Positions 8,302 to 20,035 of a DNA stretch of 64,000 nucleotides are shown here, piece by piece. Under the pieces are notes generated by a model, which saw only the letters and a list, made by a program, of their open reading frames with translations, was not told the origin of the DNA and did no database searches. How positions within the stretch are numbered: the first letter of the stretch is position 1; each line of letters begins with the position of its first letter. Made by a program: the position numbers and the translations under genes. Source of the stretch: Xenorhabdus ehlersii (lineage in GTDB: Bacteria; Pseudomonadota; Gammaproteobacteria; Enterobacterales; Enterobacteriaceae); the NCBI RefSeq assembly GCF_003610465.1, contig NZ_RAQI01000002.1, forward strand, positions 310,001-374,000. Reading direction: 5' to 3'.

Positions 8302-9083
8302 TTGAATTATTACTTCCTGGCTGGCTTGCCGGTATTTTTTTGGCAATTGCCGCAGGACCTCTTGGTTCTTTTGTCGTTTGGCGCAGAATGTCCTATTTTG
8401 GCGATACACTGGCACACGCATCACTGCTCGGTGTTGCATTCGGTTTCTCACTGAATGTGAATCCATTTTATGCGGTTATTGCGGTTACACTTATCTTGGC
8501 CACTATTTTAGTTTGGTTGGAAAAACGCCCGCAATTGGCAGTTGATACATTATTAGGCATTCTGGCTCACAGTGCCTTGTCGTTGGGCTTAGTCGTCGTT
8601 AGTTTTATGACCAGTGTAAGAGTCGATCTAATGGCTTATTTATTCGGCGATTTATTGTCTGTGACTTATGAAGATCTCTGGTTGATTGCGGCCGGTGTCG
8701 CGATTGTTACTGGATTACTGACATGGCAATGGCGCACCCTGCTATCAATGACCGTTAGCCAGGATCTGGCTTTTGTTGATGGCATTAAAATTCAACGTCT
8801 GCGTATCCTGCTGATGTTAGTGACAGCATTAACTATTGGGCTGGCAATGAAATTCGTCGGGGCGTTAATTATCACCTCCCTGCTGATTATCCCTGCCGCT
8901 ACCTCCCGTCGTTTCTCCCGCACACCTGAACAAATGGCCGTTTTTGCAATTATTGTCGGTATGCTTTCTGTTACGGGAGGATTAACATTATCGGCGTTTT
9001 ATAACACACCGGCAGGGCCTTCCGTTGTGCTTTGTTCGGCAGTGTTATTTGCATTGAGTTTAACGTTCAAGGCAAGAAACTGA
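8298..9083 (+). CDS. znuB: Zinc ABC transporter membrane permease ZnuB
   Basis: Inner-membrane channel of the high-affinity zinc uptake system, 261 residues (same as E. coli), with about eight hydrophobic segments. Family landmarks are [21 protein letters not shown] near residues 26-46 and [19 protein letters not shown] near 189-207. The start ATG overlaps the end of znuC in the ATGA arrangement. It should be co-transcribed with znuC under Zur control. Confidence 0.96.
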   Translation: MIELLLPGWLAGIFLAIAAGPLGSFVVWRRMSYFGDTLAHASLLGVAFGFSLNVNPFYAVIAVTLILATILVWLEKRPQLAVDTLLGILAHSALSLGLVVVSFMTSVRVDLMAYLFGDLLSVTYEDLWLIAAGVAIVTGLLTWQWRTLLSMTVSQDLAFVDGIKIQRLRILLMLVTALTIGLAMKFVGALIITSLLIIPAATSRRFSRTPEQMAVFAIIVGMLSVTGGLTLSAFYNTPAGPSVVLCSAVLFALSLTFKARN

Positions 9084-9142
9084 TTTTCTCCCCTTCACCT
9101 GTCAATCTGCTGCTTGTTAGCGACAACTCCAATACAACACAA

Positions 9143-9182
9143 GGGTTATAATTTAAATAAGTTATAACCCTTCATACTTATC
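9143..9182 (+). terminator. Possible znuCB terminator
   Basis: Nine-base perfect stem GGGTTATAA (9143-9151) / TTATAACCC (9162-9170) followed by TTCATACTT, 60 bases after znuB. The T tract is weak. Confidence 0.45.
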
Positions 9183-9272
9183 CATAGGTCAAGCATAATA
9201 AGGCGTGCTCTGCCATAAGTATTTGCCTAAAAGGAAAATATATTGAATTTCTTTACAAGATAATAGATACAC

Positions 9273-9300
9273 CCAGCTCCTGGTAATTAACCCGAGCTGG
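9273..9300 (-). terminator. Possible ruvB terminator
   Basis: Inverted repeat CCAGCTC (9273-9279) / GAGCTGG (9294-9300), placed 17 bases beyond the ruvB stop on the minus strand and followed there by TGTATCTATTATC. The T tract is poor. Confidence 0.4.
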
Positions 9301-9316
9301 TATGTCAGGATGGTTA

Positions 9317-10327
9317 TTATTCGTCTTCCTTACTCAATCCAAAATGCCGGTAAGCATGATGGGTTGCAATACGCCCGCGTGGGGTTCGTTGAATAAATCC
9401 TTGCTGGATCAGGAAAGGTTCCAGCACATCTTCGATAGTTTCTCGTTCTTCACCAATCGCCGCTGCCAAGTTATCCAAGCCAACGGGGCCGCCCATAAAT
9501 TTATCAATAATGGCAATCAGCAATTTACGATCAAGATAATCAAATCCGGCCGAATCTACATTCAGCATATCCAGAGCTTGAGATGCAATATTGATATCAA
9601 CTGTGCCATTACCTTTCACCTGGGCAAAATCACGCACACGACGTAATAATCGATTAGTAATACGGGGAGTACCACGGGAACGCATCGCGATTTGTCTTGC
9701 ACCATCATCCGAGATGTCTAATCCCATATAACGTGCACTACGGGAAACGATGCTTTGCAAATCATCAACATTGTAAAATTCAAGGCGCTGTACGATACCA
9801 AATCGATCACGTAATGGTGAAGTTAAAGAACCTGCACGAGTGGTCGCACCAATCAAAGTAAATGGGGGGAGATCAATCTTGATGGAGCGGGCGGCTGGCC
9901 CTTCGCCAATCATGATATCCAGTTGATAATCTTCCATTGCCGGATAAAGTATCTCTTCCACAATCGGCGATAAACGGTGGATTTCATCAATAAACAGTAC
10001 ATCATGCGGTTCCAGATTAGTGAGCATAGCGGCAAGATCCCCTGCCTTTTCCAATACTGGCCCCGATGTGGTACGAAGATTAACGCCCATTTCATTTGCA
10101 ACAATATTTGCCAGCGTGGTCTTACCTAATCCAGGGGGACCAAAAATCAATAAGTGATCCAGTGCATCACCACGCTGACGTGCCGCCTGGATAAAAATTT
10201 CCATCTGCTCACAAACATGAGGTTGCCCAACATATTCAGACAGAAATTTCGGCCGGATAGCACGATCAATGGCTTCATCATCTTGCAGAACGCCTGCTGA
10301 AACTAGACGGTCAGCTTCAATCATCAC
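9317..10327 (-). CDS. ruvB: Holliday junction branch migration ATPase RuvB
   Basis: Hexameric AAA+ motor that drives branch migration with RuvA during recombinational repair. It has 336 residues. Walker A is [13 protein letters not shown] near residues 61-73, Walker B is FIDEIHRLS near 110-118, and the sensor/arginine-finger region [14 protein letters not shown] is near 164-177. A C-terminal winged helix ends in [15 protein letters not shown]. Starts 13 bases after the ruvA stop on the same strand; last gene of the ruvCAB group in this direction. Confidence 0.97.
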   Translation of the reverse strand: MMIEADRLVSAGVLQDDEAIDRAIRPKFLSEYVGQPHVCEQMEIFIQAARQRGDALDHLLIFGPPGLGKTTLANIVANEMGVNLRTTSGPVLEKAGDLAAMLTNLEPHDVLFIDEIHRLSPIVEEILYPAMEDYQLDIMIGEGPAARSIKIDLPPFTLIGATTRAGSLTSPLRDRFGIVQRLEFYNVDDLQSIVSRSARYMGLDISDDGARQIAMRSRGTPRITNRLLRRVRDFAQVKGNGTVDINIASQALDMLNVDSAGFDYLDRKLLIAIIDKFMGGPVGLDNLAAAIGEERETIEDVLEPFLIQQGFIQRTPRGRIATHHAYRHFGLSKEDE

Positions 10328-10340
10328 TTAACTCCTGTGA

Positions 10341-10958
10341 TTACAGAGCCGCACGAAGCGCTTCTCGAATAAGGGTTTCACAATCAGCACCTGGCTTAGC
10401 AACTTTGCTTACCATTCGGCTTGCTTCCTGTGGTTTATATCCCAGCGAAACCAGTGCCGCTGCGGCTTCTGCCTCAATATCAGCAGCAGAATTCGCTTGT
10501 TTGCTGACAGCCGGCAAATTAACATCACTACTTTGGTTAAATAGATCGCCATTAAGCCCCTTAAAGCGATCTTTCATCTCTACGACCAACCTTTCAGCCG
10601 TTTTTTTGCCAACACCCGGCAATTTAACCAATGAAGCAATAGCTTCTTGTTCTATAGCGGTAACGAATTGCTGGGCAGACATACCCGAAAGGATTGCCAG
10701 CGCTAATTTAGGCCCAACACCATTGACCTTAATCAGTTCACGGAAAAGCGCCCGCTCTTGTTTATCATTAAAACCGTATAATAGCTGAGCATCTTCACGT
10801 ACAATAAATTGTGTAAATAAGATAGCTTCCTGACCAATTTCAGGCAGTTCATAAAAACAGGTCATTGGCATATGAACTTCATAACCGACACCATGAGTTT
10901 CCAATAAAACCAACGGTGGCTGTTTTTCCAACACGGTTCCTCTCAAACGCCCTATCAC
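10341..10958 (-). CDS. ruvA: Holliday junction DNA-binding protein RuvA
   Basis: Tetrameric protein that holds Holliday junctions open and loads RuvB. It has 205 residues (E. coli 203). An OB fold spans 1-64 ([15 protein letters not shown]). Tandem helix-hairpin-helix motifs include [15 protein letters not shown] near 72-86 and [16 protein letters not shown] near 107-122. The C-terminal domain III ([16 protein letters not shown]) contacts RuvB. Separated from ruvC by 78 bases holding a likely terminator, so ruvAB probably has its own promoter, as in E. coli where it is SOS-regulated. I did not find a convincing LexA box. Confidence 0.96.
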   Translation of the reverse strand: MIGRLRGTVLEKQPPLVLLETHGVGYEVHMPMTCFYELPEIGQEAILFTQFIVREDAQLLYGFNDKQERALFRELIKVNGVGPKLALAILSGMSAQQFVTAIEQEAIASLVKLPGVGKKTAERLVVEMKDRFKGLNGDLFNQSSDVNLPAVSKQANSAADIEAEAAAALVSLGYKPQEASRMVSKVAKPGADCETLIREALRAAL

Positions 10959-11003
10959 TGTTTACCCCCTGAAAATAAAATAAATCGTTCCGCTAGCTTA
11001 TAG

Positions 11004-11030
11004 CACAAAAAAAACTGGACGTATATCCAG
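11004..11030 (-). terminator. Terminator of ruvC
   Basis: On the minus strand CTGGATATACGTCCAG is followed by eight T residues. The stem CTGGA/TCCAG is short but the T tract is strong, and it lies directly after the ruvC stop. Confidence 0.65.
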
Positions 11031-11036
11031 CATCAA

Positions 11037-11558
11037 CTATTTCAGGCGACCTCGCGTTAAATTTAACCGCGCATCACCTACCCGAAGCAAGTTTTGGCTG
11101 AGATGACAATGTGTAATAGCAATAGCCAACGCATCAGCGGCGTCAGCCTGCGGATTAGCAGACAATTTCAACATCGAACGTACCATGTGCTGAATCTGGC
11201 TTTTTTCAGCCGCACCTGTACCGACCACCGTCTGTTTAACCTGCCGGGCGGCATATTCAAATACCGGTATGGATTGGTTAGAGGCCGCGACAATGGCCAC
11301 ACCACGCGCCTGCCCTAATTTCAAGGCTGAGTCCGCATTTTTCGCCATGAACACTTGCTCTATTGCAAAAACATTGGGCTGGAATTGGGTGATGATTTCA
11401 GTAATTCCGGCGTAGATCTTCTGCAAACGACCGGGTAAATCATCTACTTTTGTCCGAATACAACCGCTACCGAGATAGATAAGTTGCCGTCCCTGCTGGC
11501 GAATAACGCCATATCCCGTGACTCTAGAGCCAGGGTCAATACCAAGAATAATCGCCAT
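11037..11558 (-). CDS. ruvC: Crossover junction endodeoxyribonuclease RuvC
   Basis: Dimeric, Mg-dependent resolvase that nicks Holliday junctions. It has 173 residues, the family length. The acidic catalytic residues are in place: Asp7 in [14 protein letters not shown], Glu in FAIEQVF near residue 67, and the Asp pair in [13 protein letters not shown] near 139-142. ATG at 11558. Part of the leftward aspS-nudB-yebC-ruvC-ruvA-ruvB cluster, the same gene order as E. coli. Confidence 0.97.
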   Translation of the reverse strand: MAIILGIDPGSRVTGYGVIRQQGRQLIYLGSGCIRTKVDDLPGRLQKIYAGITEIITQFQPNVFAIEQVFMAKNADSALKLGQARGVAIVAASNQSIPVFEYAARQVKQTVVGTGAAEKSQIQHMVRSMLKLSANPQADAADALAIAITHCHLSQNLLRVGDARLNLTRGRLK

Positions 11559-11620
11559 ATCGAATTATTCACTTAAATTCCGCCTAAATCGGCTCGCCTG
11601 AGATATGGGATAGAAACGTT

Positions 11621-11655
11621 AGAGAAAGTGCCCTGATTTAAGGAACACTTTCTCT
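11621..11655 (-). terminator. Hairpin between yebC and ruvC
   Basis: Ten-base perfect inverted repeat AGAGAAAGTG (11621-11630) / CACTTTCTCT (11646-11655), 23 bases past the yebC stop. It is followed on the minus strand by TAACGTTTC, so it is only a weak terminator or an attenuator. Confidence 0.4.
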
Positions 11656-11677
11656 ACGCTGTGAACCCTAATGCTAA

Positions 11678-12421
11678 TTACAGCAGTGCTGCAACCTCAT
11701 CAGAGATTTCACCATTATGATAAACTTCTTGCACATCATCAGAATCTTCAAGCATATCGATCAGACGAAGTAATTTAGGCGCAGTTTCTGCATCCAGTTC
11801 CGCTTTCGTAGATGGGATCATAGAAACTTCCGCAGAATCTGCCTTGAAACCTGCTGCATCCAATGCATCTTTAACATTTCCGAAAGACTCTGGAGTAGTA
11901 TAGACGTCAATTGCACCATCATCATAAGTTTCAACATCGTCAGCACCCGCTTCCAACGCTGCTTCCATCACCGCATCTTCGTCCAAGCCTGGTGCGTAGG
12001 AAATAACCCCTTTCTTGGTGAACAGATAAGAAACAGAGCCATCAGTTCCCAGGTTACCACCTGCTTTGGTGAACGCATGACGAACTTCAGAAACAGTACG
12101 GTTACGATTATCACTCAAGCATTCAACCATTACTGCTGTACCGCCAGGGCCGTAGCCTTCATAAATAATGGTTTCCATGTTATCTGTTTCGTCGTTACCA
12201 ACACCACGGGCAATTGCGCGATTCAACGTATCACGGGTCATGTTGTTGGACAGCGCTTTATCGACGGCAGCGCGCAAACGTGGGTTGGAATCTGGATCAC
12301 CACCACCCAGTCGAGCAGCCGTGACCAATTCACGGATAATTTTTGTAAAAATCTTACCGCGTTTGGCATCCTGTGCAGCTTTGCGGTGTTTCGTATTGGC
12401 CCATTTACTATGACCTGCCAT
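11678..12421 (-). CDS. yebC: YebC/PmpR family protein (TACO1-like translation/regulatory factor)
   Basis: Conserved cytosolic protein of 247 residues (E. coli YebC 246). It starts [20 protein letters not shown] and contains the family stretch [20 protein letters not shown] near residues 85-104. Members have been described as DNA-binding regulators and, more recently, as factors that help ribosomes through difficult sequences such as proline runs. Which role applies cannot be read from sequence. It lies 30 bases downstream of nudB on the same strand. Confidence 0.94.
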   Translation of the reverse strand: MAGHSKWANTKHRKAAQDAKRGKIFTKIIRELVTAARLGGGDPDSNPRLRAAVDKALSNNMTRDTLNRAIARGVGNDETDNMETIIYEGYGPGGTAVMVECLSDNRNRTVSEVRHAFTKAGGNLGTDGSVSYLFTKKGVISYAPGLDEDAVMEAALEAGADDVETYDDGAIDVYTTPESFGNVKDALDAAGFKADSAEVSMIPSTKAELDAETAPKLLRLIDMLEDSDDVQEVYHNGEISDEVAALL

Positions 12422-12451
12422 GTAAATATCTCCGATAAAACGTCTTGTAGA

Positions 12452-12886
12452 CTAAATTACAAATTCTTCAATTGCTTGCCGATTGCTCCACGACTTCGTC
12501 AGTTTGGCCGCTTCTTCCGCAGCCAACCATTGATAAGCCAGATGTTCAGTCAGCAAAATCTCTCGCTCCTCAGGTAACGCCAGAGAGAACCAATGTTCTT
12601 TATTCCGCGTTATCCCCGGGGCATATCGATGTCGTAGGTGCGAGAAAATCTCATAATAAAGACAGCGTTGACAATCTTTCAGTTCAAGATTTTCATTGAT
12701 AATATCAATGCCTACCTCTTCCTGTACTTCACGTAACGCCGCCTCCCACGGTTTTTCGTCCTTTTCAAGGCTACCTGTCACAGATTGCCAAAATTCAGGA
12801 TCGTCCCGTCGCTGTAGCATCAGCACCCTTTTACTGTTAACGGCGTAAATCATAACCAGTACAGATTCAGGGCGCTTATAAGCCAT
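12452..12886 (-). CDS. nudB: Dihydroneopterin triphosphate diphosphatase NudB
   Basis: Nudix hydrolase that removes pyrophosphate from dihydroneopterin triphosphate in folate synthesis. It has 144 residues (E. coli 150). The Nudix box is complete near residues 38-60 (GSLEKDEKPWEAALREVQEE plus VGI), with the REVQEEVG metal-binding glutamates. Its start codon overlaps the last base of the aspS stop (12886), so translation is probably coupled. Same gene order as E. coli. Confidence 0.94.
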   Translation of the reverse strand: MAYKRPESVLVMIYAVNSKRVLMLQRRDDPEFWQSVTGSLEKDEKPWEAALREVQEEVGIDIINENLELKDCQRCLYYEIFSHLRHRYAPGITRNKEHWFSLALPEEREILLTEHLAYQWLAAEEAAKLTKSWSNRQAIEEFVI

Positions 12887-14655
12887 TATTCGTTCTCTTT
12901 TTTAACGACTGAAATAGCCAGTTCTTCCAACGCCGCTGAATTCGCCGGGCTTGGTGCATCAGTCATCAAACATGCCGCTGCCGTTGTTTTCGGGAAAGCG
13001 ATCACATCACGAATATTATCTGTATCAGTCAGCAACATGACGAGGCGATCCAAGCCGAAAGCCAAACCTGCATGTGGCGGTGTACCGTATTTCAGAGCGT
13101 TCAGCAAGAAACCAAATTTCTCCTGCTGTTCCTCCTCGTTAATACCCAGAATGCGGAATACAGACTGCTGCATTTCATTGCGATGGATACGGACAGAACC
13201 ACCACCTACTTCATAGCCATTGATAACCATGTCATAAGCGTTCGCAATAGCAGATTCTGGATTACTTTCCAACTCAGCCGCCGACATGTCACGCGGAGAA
13301 GTAAATGGATGATGCATTGCCGTCAAGCCACCTTCTCCGTTTTCTTCAAACATAGGGAAATCAATAACCCACAGCGGTTTCCAACTTGCCAAATCTGTGA
13401 TATTCAAGTCACGACCCAGTTTCAGGCGCAGTGCTCCCATCGCGTCAGTAACAATGTTTTTCTTATCAGCACCAAAGAACAGGATATCACCATCCTGAGC
13501 ATTAGTACGGGACAACAGGCCCTCAACTACCTCCGCAGACAGGAACTTAGCAATCGGGCTTTGTACCCCTTCCAGGCCAGCAGCACGGTTGTTAACTTTC
13601 ATCCATGCCAAACCCTTCGCACCATAGATGCCAACAAATTTACCGTACTCATCAATTTGCTTGCGGCTTAGCTCTGACCCGCCAGGAACGCGAATAGCCG
13701 CAACACGGCCTTTTGGATTGTTTGCTGGTTCTGCAAAAACAGAGAATTCCACGTCTTTAACCAGATCGGCAATATCCATCAATTCCAGAGGGTTACGCAA
13801 ATCTGGTTTATCTGAACCAAAGCGGCGCATGGCTTCTTCGAATGTCATAATTGGGAAGCTGCCCAAATCGACACCTTTCACATCCAGCCACAGTTCACGG
13901 ATCATTTTTTCCATGATCTCGCGAACTTGTTCAGCGGTCATAAACGAGGTTTCAACGTCGATCTGAGTAAATTCTGGCTGACGATCGGCACGTAAATCTT
14001 CATCGCGGAAGCACTTCACAATCTGGTAATAACGGTCGAAGCCAGACATCATCAACAACTGTTTGAAAAGCTGCGGAGACTGCGGCAGTGCATAAAATTC
14101 ACCTTTATGCACACGGCTTGGCACTAAATAGTCACGCGCACCTTCTGGTGTTGCCTTAGTCAGCATTGGTGTTTCAACATCAATGAAACCCGCAGTATCC
14201 ATAAAACGACGCACAAAACTGGTGATCTTCGCACGGGTTTTCAGGCGCTGTGACATTTCCGTGCGACGCAGATCAAGATAGCGGTATTTCAGACGCTGTT
14301 CTTCGCTGTTATTCTGGTTGCTGTCCAGAGGCAATGGCTCCGAGCGGTTGAAAACCATCAGGCTTTCTGCGAAAACTTCAATTTCGCCGGTTGCCATATC
14401 TTTATTGATTTGGTTATCAGGGCGCGCACGCACAATCCCTGTAATTTGAATACAAAATTCATTACGCAGTTCAGAAGCCTGAGCAAAGACCTCTTTCTGA
14501 TCTGGGTCAAAAAATACCTGAACGATACCCTCGCGATCTCGCATATCAATAAAGATCAAGCCACCTAAATCACGGCGACGATTTACCCACCCACAAAGAG
14601 TCACTTTCTGGCCTTCATGGGCCAGGTTCAACTGCCCACAATAATTAGTACGCAT
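12886..14655 (-). CDS. aspS: Aspartyl-tRNA synthetase
   Basis: Class II aminoacyl-tRNA synthetase that charges tRNA-Asp. It has 589 residues (E. coli 590). An N-terminal OB anticodon-binding fold starts at [10 protein letters not shown] ([15 protein letters not shown]). Motif 2 contains [19 protein letters not shown] near residues 215-233. The bacterial GAD insertion follows. Motif 3 is [13 protein letters not shown] near 530-542. First gene of the leftward cluster; the 499-base gap upstream should hold its promoter. Confidence 0.97.
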   Translation of the reverse strand: MRTNYCGQLNLAHEGQKVTLCGWVNRRRDLGGLIFIDMRDREGIVQVFFDPDQKEVFAQASELRNEFCIQITGIVRARPDNQINKDMATGEIEVFAESLMVFNRSEPLPLDSNQNNSEEQRLKYRYLDLRRTEMSQRLKTRAKITSFVRRFMDTAGFIDVETPMLTKATPEGARDYLVPSRVHKGEFYALPQSPQLFKQLLMMSGFDRYYQIVKCFRDEDLRADRQPEFTQIDVETSFMTAEQVREIMEKMIRELWLDVKGVDLGSFPIMTFEEAMRRFGSDKPDLRNPLELMDIADLVKDVEFSVFAEPANNPKGRVAAIRVPGGSELSRKQIDEYGKFVGIYGAKGLAWMKVNNRAAGLEGVQSPIAKFLSAEVVEGLLSRTNAQDGDILFFGADKKNIVTDAMGALRLKLGRDLNITDLASWKPLWVIDFPMFEENGEGGLTAMHHPFTSPRDMSAAELESNPESAIANAYDMVINGYEVGGGSVRIHRNEMQQSVFRILGINEEEQQEKFGFLLNALKYGTPPHAGLAFGLDRLVMLLTDTDNIRDVIAFPKTTAAACLMTDAPSPANSAALEELAISVVKKENE

Positions 14656-15154
14656 ACAATATCCTTTTACTCAGCTCGTTATGCTTTCTGCTGCGGAAAT
14701 TTTGGCATTGTTTTTAGGAAGAGTGTTATATTTGATATAATCCAATTAAAACATGTAATTAAATAAAACACACACTTGATAAAATAACAAATGTACACCA
14801 GTATGTACAAACAGAAAACATGCTCACTATAGCATATAGCAATGGATTTTACGCTCGTTAGATAGGGAAAGTATAGGGTCATAGGGTGAGGATAAGGATG
14901 AGAAGGAAAGCTGGTCACTATGGGCAGAGATCTGCCCTTTAACATCTAGGAATCACCTAAAGAATTCTCCGATTTGAAATCGGGAAATCACCCCAGAGGA
15001 GGGCTTGAATCTAAGCTGTCCAATAAATTTAGCGTAACCTATTGATTTTTTAATTCCCGCTCAGGAACGGAATCCAGTCAAATCAAGGGGTTAAAAGAGG
15101 AGGATTCTCCTCTTTAGATAGCCTCAACTCCCCTGAAAAAACAGATAATTACAT
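14656..15154. other. Non-coding gap upstream of aspS with hairpins
   Basis: No convincing gene. It contains GGGCAGA-GA-TCTGCCC (14922-14937) followed by TTT, a short hairpin CCGATT...AATCGG near 14968-14983, and a terminator-like stem at 15094-15115 (separate entry). The 88-codon minus-strand reading frame at 14679-14945 lacks a ribosome site and coding character. The aspS promoter is expected in its first 200 bases. Confidence 0.5.
15090..15115 (-). terminator. Terminator of the secreted 8-cysteine protein gene
   Basis: Nine-base perfect stem AAAGAGGAG (15094-15102) / CTCCTCTTT (15107-15115) with a four-base loop, 40 bases beyond the stop at 15155. It is followed on the minus strand by a short T run (TTTTAACC). 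Confidence 0.6.
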
Positions 15155-15733
15155 TCAAAGTTTGGTATTTTCTTTCTCTTCAAAAACGATATTTATCCTA
15201 TCAGTCTCAAAACCGCCCACATGTTGTGTATTCCCCATAGAACAATTATTCAGATCTGGACAATAATTATAACAATTCTGATCTGGGCACGTTGCATTTA
15301 TAATAAAGTCTTTGCATGTGCTCGTAACTGCCGTATGCCATTGAGGAGCAACAGGTATTGTCCAATAGAGAGTGACACTCCATTGCAATAAACAAGCGTT
15401 AAGATCCAGGCTGGCCGGATCATTTTTCGTACTCACCGCCCAAATTATTTTTTTCTGCCTCCCCACACACGTCGTGCTGGAGTTAATATCCTGAACGGGT
15501 ATATCCAGCTTTGAGGATTGGCCAAGCTTGAAATTTAATGGACCCGGTTTAGCTATACACGAGTCATTTATTCTGGAAAAATAATAAACATTATCAGCAA
15601 TTGGTTTAAGAGGTACATTAAGGCTTTTAGATGACTTCTGACTCATAAAGCTTATATTATAATCCTGCCAAGCCAACGCTGGCTGTATGATTAAAGATAA
15701 AATTGTTAAAACGGTACTAAATAAAAGTTTCAT
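15155..15733 (-). CDS. Secreted cysteine-rich protein of unknown function
   Basis: I do not recognise this family. It has 192 residues with a clear signal peptide, MKLLFSTVLTILSLIIQPALA, cut before WQDY. The mature part has eight cysteines, four of them clustered near the C-terminus in CPDQNCYNYCPDLNNC, suggesting disulfide bonding after export to the periplasm or outside. A strong GGGAGGGG ribosome site precedes ATG 15733, and a terminator hairpin follows, so the gene looks intact and expressed on its own. It sits in an accessory patch next to a small secreted-peptide cassette. It could be a pilin/fimbrial-like subunit or a secreted toxin, but I see no motif to decide. Confidence 0.75.
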   Translation of the reverse strand: MKLLFSTVLTILSLIIQPALAWQDYNISFMSQKSSKSLNVPLKPIADNVYYFSRINDSCIAKPGPLNFKLGQSSKLDIPVQDINSSTTCVGRQKKIIWAVSTKNDPASLDLNACLLQWSVTLYWTIPVAPQWHTAVTSTCKDFIINATCPDQNCYNYCPDLNNCSMGNTQHVGGFETDRINIVFEEKENTKL

Positions 15734-15976
15734 ATCGCCCCTCCCTTCTCATGAAATCACTCAAAATAACTCGGCAATATTTTTGCTTCGTTATTACTTC
15801 ACCGTGAATGGAGTACTGAAATGATAATCGCTAATATCATATAGGTTATTCACCTATCCGCTTTAGTATAAGTAAGCAGCCTTAATGACCATAACTCAAA
15901 ATCCAACAGACTATTAAGGTTGTTCAACCGGCAACTTTCTGCGAGTTTAGAGACGCGGTGAAACTCAGATACAAAA

Positions 15977-16173
15977 ATGCCACCAGCCCGTGTCCGTTGG
16001 GTACGCGATGAGAACGGCTAGCAGCATGGATTATTTCTGTAACCACTCAAGGGAACGGGCACAGAAATATTTCATTTAGTTTCAGATGGTAACCAATTGT
16101 TAAGCATTATTCGCTTGTTATTGGGCGAAAATGGGTTTATAGGTTTTCGTATTGTTGCTGTAATGTTGCATTA
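15977..16173 (+). pseudogene. Decayed ORF in the leader of cassette copy A
   Basis: Fragments of a former protein can be read across frames: MPPARVRWVRDENG then stop at about 16020, and further on GTEIFHLVSDGNQLLSIIRL continuing LLGENGF, with a frame change near 16050. Copy B at 58138 shows the same peptide pieces (MPPSRGR, VRDGN, LTTQGN, LLSIIRLLLGENGF) broken by different stops. The only base change in the best-conserved stretch is synonymous (GGC/GGT). I do not recognise the parent protein. Confidence 0.45.
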
Positions 16174-16206
16174 ATGTTAATTAAGCGAAATATGGGGAAT
16201 AATAAA

Positions 16207-16374
16207 ATGAAAAAATTCATTCTGCTTTGCCTGTTGGCAAGCACAACTCTTTTAGCTTCAATGCAAACTTATGCCATAATGTGCTCGGTGTTTCCTCCAG
16301 ATAGCCCAGAATGGCAAAAGTGTGTAAGTCAGTGCGCAGTATACCCACAGATACTAAGCCCAATCTGTTTATAA
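16207..16374 (+). CDS. Small secreted cysteine-containing peptide, copy A
   Basis: A 55-residue product with a typical signal peptide, starting MKKFILLCLLASTTLLASMQ and ending in TYA. The predicted mature peptide is about 32 residues (IMCSVFPPDSPEWQKCVSQC...SPICL) with four cysteines. I chose ATG 16207 because the paralogue at 58348 begins at the same MKK. The ribosome site here is less clear (GGGG 12 bases upstream). The leader is well conserved between the two copies while the mature part is diverged. No known family recognised; a toxin, bacteriocin-like or signalling peptide is possible, but nothing in the sequence proves one. Confidence 0.65.
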   Translation: MKKFILLCLLASTTLLASMQTYAIMCSVFPPDSPEWQKCVSQCAVYPQILSPICL

Positions 16375-16420
16375 TAAAATCTAAAATCGAGGAGGACGGC
16401 GCATTCCTGCCCCCCCAATA

Positions 16421-16530
16421 TCATTTGCTCTGGGATGGCAATTTGTCATTTTCTATTTCCCGTATCGCCCGTTTATCCAGATTGCACTGTTCAATGACCG
16501 TCAGTAACTGCTCATTCAAAATGAGTCACT
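16421..16530 (-). pseudogene. Gene tail fragment adjoining cassette copy A
   Basis: On the minus strand a coding-looking C-terminus can be read: NEQLLTVIEQCNLDKRAI then REIENDKLPSQSK and a TGA at 16421-16423. There is no start codon or upstream continuation. The stop falls inside the conserved end of the cassette, so the fragment may be a gene cut by its insertion. Family not recognised. Confidence 0.35.
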
Positions 16531-16709
16531 ATATACTGGAAATTCTGACCGGAGATAACGCCATAACACCGTTCTTGACAAGACAATTTTTTGCTATCCA
16601 CTAACATTCATAGAATTTATGATTAAATACTATGATTTATAGCGACAGTTTTCTTTTTGCGGTTTATTATCATTTGGCCGTTTTTTGGTTAGGCAATTGG
16701 AGTTAAAAA

Positions 16710-17108
16710 ATGGTTAGCTCGCTTTATATCGTACTGGGCGCACTACTGTTAATTAAGCTGTCTCTGGATGTAGTCAAATTAAGAACGCAATATCGGGTCG
16801 CTTATGGTGATGGCGGTTTTTATGAATTGCAAATAGCCATTCGGGTTCATGGTAATGCAGTTGAATACATTCCAATTTCAATGTTGTTATTGATTGTGAT
16901 GGAGATGAATGGAGCACCCGTTTGGATGCTGCATATTTGTGGATTGGTATTACTATCAGGCAGAATACTACACTACTTTGGCTTGCGTCATCGAGAAATG
17001 CGCTGGCGACGTATGGGCATGGCAGCAACCTATATCTCAATGATAATCATGATTCTCAACAACATCTACTATTTACCGTGGGAACAGATCTTTTCTCTCT
17101 ATACATAA
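16710..17108 (+). CDS. yecN: Inner-membrane MAPEG-family protein YecN
   Basis: Integral membrane protein of 132 residues (E. coli YecN 131) with four hydrophobic segments. The MAPEG signature region is present as RVAYGDGGFYELQIAIRVHG near residues 30-49, followed by NAVEYIPI. The MAPEG superfamily includes glutathione-dependent enzymes, but the role of YecN itself is not established. It precedes cmoA-cmoB on the same strand, as in E. coli. ATG 16710 follows a GGAG ribosome site. Confidence 0.92.
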   Translation: MVSSLYIVLGALLLIKLSLDVVKLRTQYRVAYGDGGFYELQIAIRVHGNAVEYIPISMLLLIVMEMNGAPVWMLHICGLVLLSGRILHYFGLRHREMRWRRMGMAATYISMIIMILNNIYYLPWEQIFSLYT

Positions 17109-17283
17109 TCTATTCCCTATATGAATAGTTCCCCACATCTTCTGCATATTTTGCGTTGTAGCTCGATGGCAAAAACGTTGTAAGCATAGTGATTAGAGTC
17201 ATCCCGGGGCGGTGTGTTGCCGCCTGAGGATCTATCTATTGATTATCTCCCTTTCTGCCTTTTCCTGCATTCTGTTAGAATAA

Positions 17284-19070
<1,787 letters not shown>

Positions 19071-19172
19071 TCTTTCTTTTTTATCTTTTAGGTTGCTTTT
19101 TGCTGGCTGATTACCCCAGTTACATAGTCAATGATGTCACTGGGGATTCAGATGAAACACATACAGAGTATT

Positions 19173-19925
19173 TTAGTTTGTCCGTTGAACCAAACTAATC
19201 ACTCCCTTCATCGACTCAACTAACTGCCCATCAACACAATGGTAAGCATATTCATCTACACCACTGTCGTCAGAACTCATTGTCACGCCTGCTTTTCGAT
19301 ATTTCATGGCAGAAGGCACGATCTTACCTGCTGAACTGTGAACTTCTGTTATTCCAATTTCCAGAAATTTACAGATATTACTCATTCTGACACCCGCCCC
19401 AGGCATAATAATCGGCCCCTGGCTGGCCTGTAACAATTCTTTTAACAAAGGTAATCCTAACTCAGCACTTTGTTGCTGGCCCGAAGTTAAAATACGCTGC
19501 ACACCGAGCTCTGTCAGTTGCTCCAACGCAACATGTGGATTGAAACACATATCAAAGGCACGATGAAAAGTGACTTCCATATTCCCTGATAATGACATCA
19601 ATTGCCTCATGCGAAGCCGATCGATATGACCTTCTTCGTTTAACACACCAAAAACGATACCAGGAAATCCCATATCACGGATACGAGCAACATCATTTTT
19701 CATCACTTCGAAATCGGTATTGCTGTAACAGAAGTCTCCCCCTCTTGGCCGTACAATGGGATGCACAGGAATTGATAAACGCTGTAATGCGTGCTGCAAT
19801 GTCCCGAAACTCGGTGTTACCCCGCCTTCCGACGGACTTGCACACAATTCAATGCGATCTGCGCCCGTCTGTTGTGCAACCAAAGCACAGCTTATGCTAT
19901 AACAGCAAATTTCTAGTTTTATCAT
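19173..19925 (-). CDS. cutC: CutC family protein
   Basis: Cytosolic TIM-barrel protein of 250 residues (E. coli 248). Landmarks are [22 protein letters not shown] near residues 18-39 and [15 protein letters not shown] near 54-68, then [15 protein letters not shown] and IMPGAGVR. It was named for a role in copper homeostasis, but that has been questioned and the enzymatic role is unsettled. It lies convergent to cmoB and in the same direction as yecM, 110 bases downstream of it. Confidence 0.94.
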   Translation of the reverse strand: MIKLEICCYSISCALVAQQTGADRIELCASPSEGGVTPSFGTLQHALQRLSIPVHPIVRPRGGDFCYSNTDFEVMKNDVARIRDMGFPGIVFGVLNEEGHIDRLRMRQLMSLSGNMEVTFHRAFDMCFNPHVALEQLTELGVQRILTSGQQQSAELGLPLLKELLQASQGPIIMPGAGVRMSNICKFLEIGITEVHSSAGKIVPSAMKYRKAGVTMSSDDSGVDEYAYHCVDGQLVESMKGVISLVQRTN

Positions 19926-20035
19926 TCAAAGCTCTCCCTCGAAATAGTTCATTCAAATATGGCGCACTACAACGAGCCTATCGCCACACTGAATTGCAGC
20001 ACTACGATAAAGATCACAAAAAGAACACTATTCAT

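Larger units (their letters stand above)
15977..16440 (+). repeat. Secreted-peptide cassette, copy A
   Basis: This block is homologous to 58138-58639. Similarity starts sharply at ATGCCACCA (15977 and 58138). It runs through a decayed reading frame, a nearly invariant stretch around TTGTTAAGCATTATTCGC, the small signal-peptide gene, a GAGGACGG segment and a downstream inverted-repeat region ending GGCA. About 40 bases of copy B after the gene (58575-58605) are missing here. The copies flank different genes, which points to a duplicated or mobilised unit rather than vertical tandem duplication. Confidence 0.8.

Noticed and set aside
10959..11000. LexA (SOS) box upstream of ruvA
   Set aside because: Expected from E. 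coli, but no CTGT-N8-ACAG pattern was found in the gap.
14679..14945. 88-codon minus-strand frame upstream of aspS
   Set aside because: No ribosome site; composition unlike coding DNA; occupies the expected aspS promoter region.
19114..19145. CCCCAGT...ACTGGGG inverted repeat between cmoB and cutC
   Set aside because: The loop is long and there is no T tract in either direction; I could not support a terminator call, though it may still be one for the convergent pair.
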